A DNA stretch of 64,000 bases from the NCBI GenBank assembly GCA_019750135.1, contig JAIEOV010000045.1, positions 33,919 through 97,918 on the forward strand. The letters run 5' to 3'. A program made the translations under genes and the position numbers. The stretch's first letter is position 1, and each line of letters begins with the position of its first letter. The notes beneath the pieces are model-generated. The model worked only from the letters and a program-made list of their open reading frames with translations, did not search any database and had not been told where the DNA came from. Positions 45,898 through 54,359 of the stretch are shown here, piece after piece. The stretch comes from Reyranella sp. Its GTDB lineage: Bacteria > Pseudomonadota > Alphaproteobacteria > Reyranellales > Reyranellaceae.

Positions 45898-46470
45898 ATG
45901 AGCTGCTTTCCCCGGCTCCCTTTCATTACGCTATTGCTGGTTGCGGGTGCGGGCATGACGACCGGAGCCTGCGGTGTGCCGCTGGCAGTGTCGGGGGCGG
46001 GCTACGCCGCCGATGGCGGCTTCCTGGTGGCCAGCGAAAAGACCTCGACCGACCACATGATCTCCATGGTGTCCAAGCAGGACTGCGCCGTCTGGCGGGT
46101 CATCAAGGGACGGGCCGTGTGCAAGCCGCGCGAGGGCGACAAGGATCCCTACAAGGTCGACTACGACGATCCGCAGCGCATGGTGGCCGAGGACGGCGTG
46201 CACTATGCGCCGCCGCTGCGCACCGCGGCCGACGCGCCGGCGACGAGTTGGGACGCCGCCTCCTACAAGCCGGCGTCGCCGGCGCTGACCGCACCGTCGG
46301 CACCGGTGACTGCCGTCGCCCAGGGCTCCAACGATGCCGCGCCGGCAGCCGTCGCCGAGGCGGTGCCACCGTCACCAGCGACGTCACCCGCGGCGGCGGC
46401 CAAGCCCAAGAAGCCCAAGAAGCACTCGGTCAAGAAGCCTTCACCGCGTCCGGCGGCGCCTGCTTCCTGA
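45898..46470 (+). CDS. Secreted protein or lipoprotein of unknown function
   Basis: A 190-residue protein with an N-terminal hydrophobic segment, PFITLLLVAGAGMTTGACGV. The Cys after TGA could be a lipidation site, although the lipobox is poor. The middle has SKQDCAVWRVIKGRAVC, which resembles small envelope proteins common in alphaproteobacteria. The C-terminus is Ala/Pro/Lys-rich (KKPKKHSVKKPSPRP) and probably disordered. Its function is unknown. It overlaps the convergent dehydrogenase gene by 41 bases. Confidence 0.65.
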   Translation: MSCFPRLPFITLLLVAGAGMTTGACGVPLAVSGAGYAADGGFLVASEKTSTDHMISMVSKQDCAVWRVIKGRAVCKPREGDKDPYKVDYDDPQRMVAEDGVHYAPPLRTAADAPATSWDAASYKPASPALTAPSAPVTAVAQGSNDAAPAAVAEAVPPSPATSPAAAAKPKKPKKHSVKKPSPRPAAPAS

Positions 46471-47407
46471 GCAGGAAGGCCTCGAGGTTGTCGAGCGCCT
46501 TGAAGCCCATGGCGTTGCGCGTTTCGACGGTGGCCGAGCCCATGTGCGGCAGCAGGAAAGCGTTTTCGATCCCGTAGTAGCCCTGGTGGATCCTGGGCTC
46601 GCCGTCGAATACGTCGATGCCGGCGGCGGCCAGCCGTCCGCTCTTCAGCGCCGCGATCAGAGCCTCGTCGTCGACCACGCCGCCGCGCGCCGTGTTCACC
46701 ACGATGGCGCCCTTGGGCAGCTTGGCGATGCGCTCGGCATTGACCCATTTGCGCGTCGCGGCGGTCATGGGCGCGTTGATCGACAGGAAGTCGCAATGCG
46801 GCAGCATGTCGTCCGGGTTGGCGTGGAACGTCGCGCCCTTCTCGAGGTCGGCAGGCAGGCGCGAGCGGTTGGAATAGTGGATCTGCATGCGGAAGGCGCG
46901 CGCCCGGTCGGCCACCGCTTGGCCGATGCGGCCCATGCCCAGGATACCGAGTCGCTTGCCGGTAACGTGCACGCCCATCAGCTGGGTGGGCGTCCAGCCG
47001 ACCCAGTTGTGGGTTCGGAGCATGGTCGTGCCTTCATGGGCTCGCCGGGCGGCGCCCAGCAGGCAGAGCAGGGCGATGTCGGCCGTGGCGTCGGTCAGCA
47101 CGTCGGGCGTGTTGGAGACCAGGATGTTGCGCTTGGCGGCGGCGGCTACGTCGACGTGTTCGTAGCCCACGGAGAAAGTCGCGATCATGCGCACCGAGGC
47201 GGGCAGGCCGGCGATGGTCTCGGCGTTCAGCGGATCGCCCGCCGCGCACATGATGCCGTCGCAGCCCTGGGATGCCTTGATCAGGGCGGGCCCGTCGTAG
47301 AGCCGGTCCTCGGCGTTGAGCACGGCGTCAAAATTCGCCGCCAGCCGGGCCTCGACGTCGGGCGGAAAGTGCCGGGTGGCGAGAACCCGAGGTTTGCCTG
47401 TGGTCAT
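46430..47407 (-). CDS. D-2-hydroxyacid dehydrogenase (glyoxylate/hydroxypyruvate reductase-like)
   Basis: A 325-residue enzyme starting at ATG 47407. The NAD(P)-binding motif is RLGILGMGRIGQAVADRA, and the catalytic Arg is in VVNTARGGVVDDEA, Glu in GIDVFDGEPRIH, and His in LLPHMGSATVETR. It reversibly reduces small 2-keto acids such as glyoxylate or hydroxypyruvate. Its end overlaps the convergent secreted-protein gene by 41 bases. The substrate is inferred from family only. Confidence 0.88.
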   Translation of the reverse strand: MTTGKPRVLATRHFPPDVEARLAANFDAVLNAEDRLYDGPALIKASQGCDGIMCAAGDPLNAETIAGLPASVRMIATFSVGYEHVDVAAAAKRNILVSNTPDVLTDATADIALLCLLGAARRAHEGTTMLRTHNWVGWTPTQLMGVHVTGKRLGILGMGRIGQAVADRARAFRMQIHYSNRSRLPADLEKGATFHANPDDMLPHCDFLSINAPMTAATRKWVNAERIAKLPKGAIVVNTARGGVVDDEALIAALKSGRLAAAGIDVFDGEPRIHQGYYGIENAFLLPHMGSATVETRNAMGFKALDNLEAFLLRKQAPPDAVKAS

Positions 47408-47525
47408 TGGACGGTAATCCTCCCCTGTGCGGCCGCCATGCCGCAGCGATGATTCTGGCAATCTCTGGGCATGGATATTACGCTGAGCCGCCCGGCTACA
47501 AGGCCTAGCCTCCTGCCATTGTCCG

Positions 47526-48401
47526 TTGAACACGCTTAGTTTTCGCCGTTCCCGCGTCCAGATCGCGGCCCCCTTCGCCGCTGTCTGCGCCGTTCTGTTG
47601 CTGGGCCTGTGGATAAGGGTCGCGGACGCCCAGCAGCAGCTGGCGCAGCAGCAGCAGGATGTCGTCCTGGTGCCGCATCGGGCGACCTATGACATGAAGC
47701 TCAATGTCGCCCGGCCCAACAGTGGCATCGTCGAGGTCAACGGCCGCATGGTGCTGGAGATGGTCGATTCCTGCGATGCCTGGGAGGTCAAGCAGCGCAT
47801 CAAGCTGAAATTCCTGCGCAACGACGGCGAGGAGTTCGACACCGATTCGAGCTTCACCAGCTACGAGACCAAGGACGGGCTCGGCTTGCGCTTCAGCGTG
47901 CGCAACATCCAGGACCAGGAGGTCGAGGAGGAACTGCGCGGCCATGCCGACCTCGAAGCCACCGGCGGCAAGGGCCGGGCCTCGTTCTCGCTGCCCGAGG
48001 TCAGGAGCTTCGACCTGCCGGCCGGCACGCTCTTTCCCACCACCCATCTCGCGCTGATCATCCGGCATGCCCGCAACGGCGACCAGTCGGTGTCGTACAG
48101 CGTATTCGACGGGGCCCGCCTGGACGGCGCCTTCACGGTCAACGCCGTGATCGGCAAGCCGCCGCGCGGTGCCGGCGCGCCGGCCGTACGCGGCGATGTC
48201 GGCCTGTTGCGCCAACAGTCATGGGGCGTGCGGCTTGCCTTTTTTGCCGCAGGCGACCAGGGCACCGCCAATCCAGAATACGAGCTGGCGTTGGACCTGC
48301 TGGCCAACGGAGTGGCCCGTTCGATGCTGCTCGACTATGGCGACTTCGCAGTGGATGCTCGCCTGGTTCAAATCCAAGCCCTGCCGAGGCCGCGATGCTG
48401 A
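47526..48401 (+). CDS. EipB-family (DUF1849) envelope integrity protein, first copy
   Basis: A 291-residue periplasmic protein with a signal sequence ending near RVADAQQ. The mature part has VPHRATYDMKLNVARP, DSCDAWEVKQRIKLKF and FTSYETKDGLGLRFSVRN, which match the EipB/DUF1849 family, and ends in a Cys (LPRPRC). In Brucella EipB, two conserved Cys residues, one central and one C-terminal, form a disulfide that closes a beta spiral; both positions are filled here. Its 3' end overlaps the next eipB-like gene. Confidence 0.85.
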   Translation: MNTLSFRRSRVQIAAPFAAVCAVLLLGLWIRVADAQQQLAQQQQDVVLVPHRATYDMKLNVARPNSGIVEVNGRMVLEMVDSCDAWEVKQRIKLKFLRNDGEEFDTDSSFTSYETKDGLGLRFSVRNIQDQEVEEELRGHADLEATGGKGRASFSLPEVRSFDLPAGTLFPTTHLALIIRHARNGDQSVSYSVFDGARLDGAFTVNAVIGKPPRGAGAPAVRGDVGLLRQQSWGVRLAFFAAGDQGTANPEYELALDLLANGVARSMLLDYGDFAVDARLVQIQALPRPRC

Positions 48402-49234
48402 ATATCCGTCTGCTGACGCCCGTGTCCCTGCTGCCCATGTCCCTGCTGATCGCCGCCGCCACCCTGGCGCCCGCGGCCGCCCAGGAACTCGCGCCGCATC
48501 GCGCCGTCTACGCGGTCTCCGCCCTGGATCGCGGTAAGCCCGGCACCGGCACGTCCGGCACCTATGCCTACGAGCTGAAGCTCACCTGCGACGGCGGCTA
48601 TGTCGTCAATCAGCGGCTGCGGCTGGAGACGGCCGGCGGGCGCGGGGCGGCGGCGAGCGAACAGCAGTCGCAAATGACCGAAAGCCGCGACGGCAAGAAA
48701 CTGCGCTTCGAGCACCGCACCAGCACGGGCGGACGCCAGACCAGCCTGGTCAAAGGCGAGGCCCTGATCGGCGACGACGGCAAAGGCGAGGCCCGCTTCA
48801 CCGATCCCGAGGGCCAGACCGTGGCGCTGCCCGCCACCACGCTGTTCCCGGTCGCCATCGCCCGCGAGACGATCCGCCAGGCCAAGGCCGGCGAGCAGGG
48901 CTTCGACGCCCAGTTCTTCTTCGGCGAGAAGGTGAAGCCGCCGCAGTCGGTCAACATCCTGATCGGCAAGCTGCCCAAGCGCCTCGCCGACGTGAAGATC
49001 CCCGAGGGCGGCGAGCAGCTGGCCGACGGCCGCACCCGCATCTACTACCGGGCCGGCTTCTTCGACGCCCAGGCCGACGGCAAGGGCAAGGGCCAGGGCG
49101 AGCCGGCCTACGAGATGAGCAGCGTGACCCTCGACAACGGTGTCGAGCTCTACGGCACGCACGAGGAAAGCGACGGCGGCATCGAATACCGCATCACGCG
49201 CCTCGAACCGCTGCCCAAGCCCGAGTGCAAGTGA
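48395..49234 (+). CDS. EipB-family (DUF1849) envelope integrity protein, second copy
   Basis: A 279-residue paralogue of the preceding protein, starting at ATG 48395 (7-base overlap). A signal peptide ends near APAAAQEL. LAPHRAVYAVSALDRG, YELKLTCDGGYVVNQRLRL and the C-terminal LEPLPKPECK align with the first copy, again with one central and one C-terminal Cys. The two genes are probably a tandem duplication that has diverged. The repeat locus 5 starts directly after its stop. Confidence 0.83.
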   Translation: MLNIRLLTPVSLLPMSLLIAAATLAPAAAQELAPHRAVYAVSALDRGKPGTGTSGTYAYELKLTCDGGYVVNQRLRLETAGGRGAAASEQQSQMTESRDGKKLRFEHRTSTGGRQTSLVKGEALIGDDGKGEARFTDPEGQTVALPATTLFPVAIARETIRQAKAGEQGFDAQFFFGEKVKPPQSVNILIGKLPKRLADVKIPEGGEQLADGRTRIYYRAGFFDAQADGKGKGQGEPAYEMSSVTLDNGVELYGTHEESDGGIEYRITRLEPLPKPECK

Positions 49235-49235
49235 T

Positions 49236-49367
49236 GGGAGCGCGGGCCTCTGGCCCGCTCATGGTCATTGCCGGGAGCGCGCCACTCTGTGGCGCTCATG
49301 GTCTTCCGGACTGCGCGCGTCCTCGCGCGCTCATGATCATGAGCGCGCGAGGACGCGCGCGGTCCGG
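49236..49367. repeat. Modular hairpin repeat, locus 5 (composite array with a 64-bp palindrome)
   Basis: Three kinds of unit in series. First, GGGAGCGCGGGCC-TCT-GGCCCGCTCATG. Second, at 49270-49300, GCCGGGAGCGC then GCCAC-TCT-GTGGC then GCTCATG. Third, from 49305, two inverted TCCGGAC-type units with GCGCG arms and TCC loops that meet at TCATGATCATGA. The third part is an inverted repeat of 32 bases per arm with one mismatch. The array ends against the amn start codon, in a tandem gene gap. Confidence 0.88.
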
Positions 49368-50819
49368 ATGAGTATGACGCCCGAGCAAGCCGTCGACCGC
49401 CTCGCGGAGCTGCATGCGACGGCGAGCACTGCCTTGCGCGAGGCGTTGGCCCGCTTCACTGAAACGGGCGCGGTGCCCACGCCACAGGAGCGGGCGCGCT
49501 TTCGCTACCCCGAGCTCTGCATCGATTGGCAACCGGCCGGCGCCGTGCGCTTCACGCGCCGGGCCTGGGCCAAGTTCCAGGCCCCCGGCCGCTACACCAC
49601 GACGGTGACGCAGCCGCGCTTCTTCCGGCAGTACCTGCTCGAGCAATTGCGTCCGCTGACCGAGGAGTTCGGCGGCACTATCGAGGTCCGCGTCAGCGAC
49701 CAGGAGATCCCGTATCCCTTCGTCACCGAAGCCGGCGACGAGTTTATCCATGGCGATCTCTCGGTGGCCGAGCTCGCGCGCCATTTCCCGACGCCGGTGC
49801 TGGCCAATGTCGGCGACGAGATCGCCGACGGCACCTGGGTGGAGGAGGAGCGGGGCAAGCGGCCGCTCGCCTTGTTCGACGCGCTGCGCGTCGACTATTC
49901 GCTGCGCCGGCTGCTGCACTACACGGGCACCGACTGGCGCACCATCCAGCCGTGGATCCTGGTCACCAACTACCAGCGCTATGTCGACCATTTCCTGACC
50001 TGGGCGGTCGAGGAGCTTGGCAAGCCCGATGGTCCCTACACCCAGCTCGTTCTGCCGGGCGGCGGCATCGTGCGGCGGGGCGACGACATTTCGGTCGTCG
50101 ATGCGGCGCTGCACGCCGCGCCTTGGCACAGCTTCCAGATGCCGGCCTACAACCTGCTGCGCGGCGACGGCAGCGGCGGCGTCACCATCATCAACATCGG
50201 CGTCGGCCCGTCGAACGCCAAGACGGCGACCGACCATCTCGCGGTGCTGCGTCCGCATTGCTGGCTGATGATCGGCCATTGCGGCGGCCTGCGGCAGTCA
50301 CAGACCATCGGCGACTACGTGCTGGCCCACGCCTATATGCGGCGCGACCGCATCCTCGACGACCTGCTGCCGCCCGAGGTGCCGGTGCCGGCGCTGGCCG
50401 AGGTGCAGGTCGCCCTGCAGCAGGCCGCCGAGCGCGTCACCGGCGAGAAGGGCGAGGCGTTGAAGCGCCGGCTGCGCACCGGCACGGTGGTGAGCTACGA
50501 CGACCGCAACTGGGAACTGCGCTGGACCCAGGAGCGCCGCCGCATCAACCATGCCCGTGCCATCGCCGTCGACATGGAGAGCGCGACGCTCGCCACGCAG
50601 GGCTATCGCCTGCGTGTGCCCTACGGCGTGCTGCTCTGCATCTCCGACAAGCCGTTGCACGGCGAGATCAAGCTGCCGGGTGCGGCCACGCGTTTCTACC
50701 AGCGCGCCGTCGGCGAGCACCTGCATATCGGTCTGGAGACGATCGACCTGTTGCGCGGCGAGCTGCACTCGCTGCATTCGCGCAAGCTCAGAAGCTTCGA
50801 CGAGCCGCCGTTTCGTTGA
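49368..50819 (+). CDS. amn: AMP nucleosidase
   Basis: A 483-residue protein from ATG 49368 (a second ATG lies two codons on). The N-terminal half has the Amn-specific region QVLEQ-like FRQYLLEQLRPLTEEFGG and YPFVTEAGDEF. The C-terminal half has the nucleoside phosphorylase core with GHCGGLRQSQTIGDYVLA and AIAVDMESATLATQGY. It cleaves AMP to adenine and ribose 5-phosphate. The start codon shares its A with the end of a 64-bp palindrome, so no normal ribosome-binding site is seen. Confidence 0.92.
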   Translation: MSMTPEQAVDRLAELHATASTALREALARFTETGAVPTPQERARFRYPELCIDWQPAGAVRFTRRAWAKFQAPGRYTTTVTQPRFFRQYLLEQLRPLTEEFGGTIEVRVSDQEIPYPFVTEAGDEFIHGDLSVAELARHFPTPVLANVGDEIADGTWVEEERGKRPLALFDALRVDYSLRRLLHYTGTDWRTIQPWILVTNYQRYVDHFLTWAVEELGKPDGPYTQLVLPGGGIVRRGDDISVVDAALHAAPWHSFQMPAYNLLRGDGSGGVTIINIGVGPSNAKTATDHLAVLRPHCWLMIGHCGGLRQSQTIGDYVLAHAYMRRDRILDDLLPPEVPVPALAEVQVALQQAAERVTGEKGEALKRRLRTGTVVSYDDRNWELRWTQERRRINHARAIAVDMESATLATQGYRLRVPYGVLLCISDKPLHGEIKLPGAATRFYQRAVGEHLHIGLETIDLLRGELHSLHSRKLRSFDEPPFR

Positions 50820-50911
50820 CGCGCGGGCCTCCGGCCCGCATCATAGCGGAGAGCGGACCTGGAGGTCCGCGCTCCGAAGACTCATGAGCGGGCCGGAGGC
50901 CCGCGCTGCCG
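50820..50911. repeat. Modular hairpin repeat, locus 6 (three units)
   Basis: Units: GCGCGGGCC-TCC-GGCCCGC with ATCAT; an inner CGGAGAGCGGACC-TGGA-GGTCCGCGCTCCG at 50847-50876; and TCATGAGCGGGCC-GGA-GGCCCGCGCTGCC at 50882-50910. The middle unit has GGACC arms where the flanking ones have GGGCC. The array fills the gap between the convergent amn and ROK kinase genes. Confidence 0.85.
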
Positions 50912-51817
50912 TTATGCCGGCCAGAGCCAGGCCGCGCCGCGCACGCCGCTCGAATCGCCGTGCAGGGGCGGCTTCAGCCGGGTCACGATGCGGTCGGGCT
51001 CCGAGAAGATGTAGTTGCGCCACAGCTCGGGCACGCGGCGATAGAGCGCGTCCATCTTCGACAGGCCGCCGCCCAGCACGATGACGTGGGGGTCGATCAG
51101 GTTGACGACGTTGGCCAGCGCCCGCGCCAGCCGGTCGCAATAGAGTTTTAGGCTCTCGGCCGCCTCGCGATCGCCCGCCCGGGCCGCGTCGGCGATCTCG
51201 GTGGCGCGCAGCTTGCGCCCGGTCTTCTTGACGAACTGCTCCTGGAAGGCGGGCCCGCTCAGCCACGACTCCACGCAGCCGCTGCGGCCGCAATAGCAGG
51301 CCGGCCCCGGCCGCTCGTCGTCGCGCGGCAGGGGCAGGGCGTTATGGCCCCATTCGCCGCCGATCGCCTGGGCGCCGGTGAGCGGCTTGCCGTCGACGAC
51401 GATGCCGCCGCCCACGCCGGTGCCCAGGATGACGCCGAACACGACCGGCCAGCCGCGGCCCGCGCCGTCGGCCGCCTCGGAGACGGCAAAGCAGTTGGCG
51501 TCGTTCGACAACCGCACCTCGTCGCGCTCCAGCGCGCGCTTCAGGTCGCGATCGAGCGGATGGCCGTTGAGCTGCGTGGAGTTGGCGTTCTTGATCAGCC
51601 CCGTGGCGGGCGAGATCGCGCCGGGATGGCCGACGCCGATCCGACAGCGTGCGCCGATCTTGGCCTCGAGCTCGCGCACCACGGCGGCCACGCCCTCGAC
51701 GGTCGCCTGGTAGGTCGCCGTCGGTGTGGCGACGCGCATGCGGGCACGTTCCTTGCCGCCGTCGTCCAGAACGATGCCTTCGATTTTCGTGCCGCCGAGA
51801 TCGATGCCGATGCGCAT
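50912..51817 (-). CDS. ROK-family sugar kinase
   Basis: A 301-residue ROK protein with no DNA-binding domain. It has RIGIDLGGTKIEGIVLDDG (phosphate loop), IGTGVGGGIVVDG-type sequence, EWGHNALPLP with the substrate-binding Glu/His, and the zinc motif CYCGRSGCVESWLSG. These kinases phosphorylate hexoses such as fructose, glucose, N-acetylmannosamine or N-acetylglucosamine. It follows the patatin-like gene by 9 bases on the same strand. The sugar is not determinable from sequence. Confidence 0.9.
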   Translation of the reverse strand: MRIGIDLGGTKIEGIVLDDGGKERARMRVATPTATYQATVEGVAAVVRELEAKIGARCRIGVGHPGAISPATGLIKNANSTQLNGHPLDRDLKRALERDEVRLSNDANCFAVSEAADGAGRGWPVVFGVILGTGVGGGIVVDGKPLTGAQAIGGEWGHNALPLPRDDERPGPACYCGRSGCVESWLSGPAFQEQFVKKTGRKLRATEIADAARAGDREAAESLKLYCDRLARALANVVNLIDPHVIVLGGGLSKMDALYRRVPELWRNYIFSEPDRIVTRLKPPLHGDSSGVRGAAWLWPA

Positions 51818-51826
51818 GGCCCCACT

Positions 51827-52852
51827 TCACAGAAATCGCGCGCGGATGTCGATGCTGCTTTCGGCACCGAGCGCCTTGAACGTCGTGGCGAGCCACGCGG
51901 TTGCCGCCTTGCGGCCGAGCCCGAAGAGATACTCGAGGAAGTCCGGCTCGACATTGAACTTGCTGACCGAGCCGAGCGGCGCCAGCGAGTCCGGATCGGC
52001 GATCGAATGGATGAACAGGCGCTTCAGGCGCTGGCTGAACTCGCCGGTGACGGCGCCCTGGTCGATCAGTTCCTGGACGAAAACAATAGCGCGCATCTCC
52101 GACATCAGCGCGCCGCCGAAGGTGATCTCGTTCAAGCGGTCGGCGACCTCGGCGTTGGAGCGCGGCACCTCGGCGCGGAACGGCGGGTCGACCTCGACCA
52201 GAACGACGTCGCGGCTGTCGCTGTCGTAGATGAACGGCCAGATCGGCGGATTGCCGCGGAAGCCGCCGTCCCAATAGGGCACGCCGTCGATCACTACCGC
52301 GTCATGCACGTTGGGCAGGCAGGCCGAGGCGAGCAGGGCGTCGATCGAGAGTTCCTCGCGCGTGAAGATGCGGACCTTGCCGGTCTGCACGTTGGTCGCG
52401 GCGATGAAGGCCTTGATCGCGTGGCAGGCGCGCACCGCCTTCTCGTCGAAGTGCCGGCGCAGAAGCTCGCGCAATGGATCGAACTTCAGCGGATTGCGCT
52501 GCCATGGCGTCAGCGTGCGCTGGATCAGGTCGGCCCACAGCGCGCCCGGTGAATCGTCGAGGTTCCAGTTGCCCTGCAGGCGATCGAGCGGCGTGCGCTG
52601 GATCGGGCTCGTGATCGACATCGTGCCGAGCTCTTTCCAGAAGGCGCGCAAGGCCGTCCGTGCGCCGGCGCGGCCGCCGTTGGTCCAGCCCTGCAGCAGG
52701 ATGGCCGCGTTCATGGCGCCGGCGCTGGTGCCGCTCACCGCTTCGATCTCCAGCCGCTCGTCCTCGAGCAGCGCATCGAGCACGCCCCAGGTGAAGGCGC
52801 CGTGCGAGCCGCCGCCTTGCAGCGCGAGATTGACGCGCTTGGTCTCGTTCAT
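51827..52852 (-). CDS. Patatin-like phospholipase
   Basis: A 341-residue protein starting at ATG 52852 after AAGGG. It shows the patatin fold features LALQGGGSHGAFTWGVL (oxyanion loop), the nucleophile in VSGTSAGAMNA (GxSxG), and the Asp in YWDGGFRGNP (DGG). Patatin-like proteins hydrolyse phospholipids or other lipids with a Ser-Asp dyad. It could act in lipid remodelling or as a host-directed enzyme; nothing in the context decides. No secretion signal is seen. Confidence 0.88.
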   Translation of the reverse strand: MNETKRVNLALQGGGSHGAFTWGVLDALLEDERLEIEAVSGTSAGAMNAAILLQGWTNGGRAGARTALRAFWKELGTMSITSPIQRTPLDRLQGNWNLDDSPGALWADLIQRTLTPWQRNPLKFDPLRELLRRHFDEKAVRACHAIKAFIAATNVQTGKVRIFTREELSIDALLASACLPNVHDAVVIDGVPYWDGGFRGNPPIWPFIYDSDSRDVVLVEVDPPFRAEVPRSNAEVADRLNEITFGGALMSEMRAIVFVQELIDQGAVTGEFSQRLKRLFIHSIADPDSLAPLGSVSKFNVEPDFLEYLFGLGRKAATAWLATTFKALGAESSIDIRARFL

Positions 52853-52892
52853 GCGGCTACCCTTCTCGTCATCGTTCTGTAACATGCTCTTG

Positions 52893-53029
52893 CCGGAGCG
52901 CGGACCTCCAGGTCCGCTCATGCTCTTCGTCTTCCGGACCGCGCGCATCCTGCGCGCTCAGGATCATGAGCGAGCTGGAAGCTCGCGGTCCGGAAAAGCA
53001 TGAGCGGACCTGGAGGTCCGCGCTCCCGG
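52893..53029. repeat. Modular hairpin repeat, locus 7 (four units, nested inverted array)
   Basis: Outer units CCGGAGCGCGGACC-TCCA-GGTCCGCTCATG and its inverse at 52999-53029 enclose two inner units. The inner pair share the frame TCCGGACCGCG and GCTCA but have different arms, GCGCA-TCC-TGCGC and, in the other orientation, AGCT-TCC-AGCT. The array lies between the divergent patatin and MFS genes, so it sits in a promoter region. Confidence 0.88.
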
Positions 53030-53049
53030 CAAGACAATGAGGGCGCATT

Positions 53050-54279
53050 ATGGTCAAGAGCACGACGGGAAAGGCGTGGCGAAAGCGCCCGTCGACCATC
53101 CTGTGGATGCTCTCGCTGGGCCAACTGATCTCCTGGGGCCTGGTCTATTACACCTTCCCGTTGTTCGTCGTGCCGATGACGCAGGAGCTGGGCTGGTCGC
53201 GCAGCGCCATGTTCGGCGCGCTGTCGGCCGGCCTGATGGTGGCGGGCCTCAGCTCGATCCCGGTCGGCGCCTGGATCGATCGCGGGCATGGCCGCAAGCT
53301 GATGACCGGCGGTTCGCTGGTCGCCGCCGCGCTGCTGGTCGTGTGGTCGCACATCGATTCGCTGCCGGTGTTCTACGCCATGTGGATCGGGCTCGGTGCC
53401 TGCCAGGCCGTGTTGCTCTACGAGCCGGCCTTTGCCGTCATCACCCGCGTCTATGGACCGCGCTACAAGCAGGCGATCCTGCTGATGACCTTCCTGGGCG
53501 GTCTCGCCAGCACCTTCGGCATTCCCTTCACGCAGTTCCTGATCGAGCGCATTGGCTGGCGTCCGAGCCTCGACGTGCTAGCTGCGATCAATGTTGTCGT
53601 CGCCCTGATGCACTGGTTGTTCGTTCCAGGACCACAGGAGAAACCGGTGCCGATCGGCGAAGCCAAGCCGCCGGCCGAGGGCAAGCCGAAGCAAGGTCCG
53701 CTGGCGACGGCGGTGCGCGTTCCGGCCTTCTGGGGCCTGGTCGTGGCCTTCGCGGGCTACGGGCTCGCCTTCTCGGCGATGAGCTTCCATCTCATTCCGT
53801 TGCTCGACGATCGCGGCGTGCCGACCGGCGTGGTCATGGCCATCATCGCCTTGATCGGTCCCATGCAGGTGGTGGGCCGCGTGCTGCTGATGGTAGGCCA
53901 GCGCCATATCACCACCATCCAGCTCGGTGCCGGCATCTACTTCGCCTTTCCCATCTCCATGGCGATGCTGGCGATGGGCATCAGCGACGTCTATGGCCTG
54001 ATCCTGTTCGCCATCATCTACGGCGTCGCCAACGGGCTCATAACCATCCTGCGCGGCATGGCGGTGCCCGAGTTCATCGGGCCGGAAGGCTACGGCGTCG
54101 TTTCCGGCGCGCTCACCATGCCGACCAATCTGATGCGCGCGGCCGGCCCGGTGTTGGCGTCGCTCGCCTGGGCGGCGTTCGGCGGCTACACGCCGGTGCT
54201 GTGGGGACTGGCGGCGATCATGCTGGTTGCTGCGGCGGGCTTCGCCGCCGCAGCCATGATGTCGACGCGACAATCCTGA
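53050..54279 (+). CDS. Major facilitator superfamily transporter
   Basis: A 409-residue, 12-helix MFS protein. The N-terminal TILWMLSLGQLISWGLVYY opens helix 1. The conserved loop after helix 2 appears as VGAWIDRGHGRKLMTGG. A hydrophilic loop of about 35 residues lies in the middle (EKPVPIGEAKPPAEGKPKQG). The substrate is unknown; some relatives export drugs or carry small acids. The start is preceded by repeat locus 7 and a weak GAGGGCG. Confidence 0.85.
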   Translation: MVKSTTGKAWRKRPSTILWMLSLGQLISWGLVYYTFPLFVVPMTQELGWSRSAMFGALSAGLMVAGLSSIPVGAWIDRGHGRKLMTGGSLVAAALLVVWSHIDSLPVFYAMWIGLGACQAVLLYEPAFAVITRVYGPRYKQAILLMTFLGGLASTFGIPFTQFLIERIGWRPSLDVLAAINVVVALMHWLFVPGPQEKPVPIGEAKPPAEGKPKQGPLATAVRVPAFWGLVVAFAGYGLAFSAMSFHLIPLLDDRGVPTGVVMAIIALIGPMQVVGRVLLMVGQRHITTIQLGAGIYFAFPISMAMLAMGISDVYGLILFAIIYGVANGLITILRGMAVPEFIGPEGYGVVSGALTMPTNLMRAAGPVLASLAWAAFGGYTPVLWGLAAIMLVAAAGFAAAAMMSTRQS

Positions 54280-54359
54280 CCGGCGACGGGCGCCGTCTTT
54301 CGCCACAATTGCACATCAACTGTATCGCCGGCCCACAAACAGACAGGAAGGCGAGACGG

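Noticed and set aside
49140..49367. Upstream extension of the amn frame through repeat locus 5
   Set aside because: The added residues come from the end of the eipB-like gene and the repeat array in another frame, and do not resemble AMP nucleosidase.
52893..53029. CRISPR array
   Set aside because: The repeats are inverted, vary in arm sequence and have no uniform unique spacers or cas genes.
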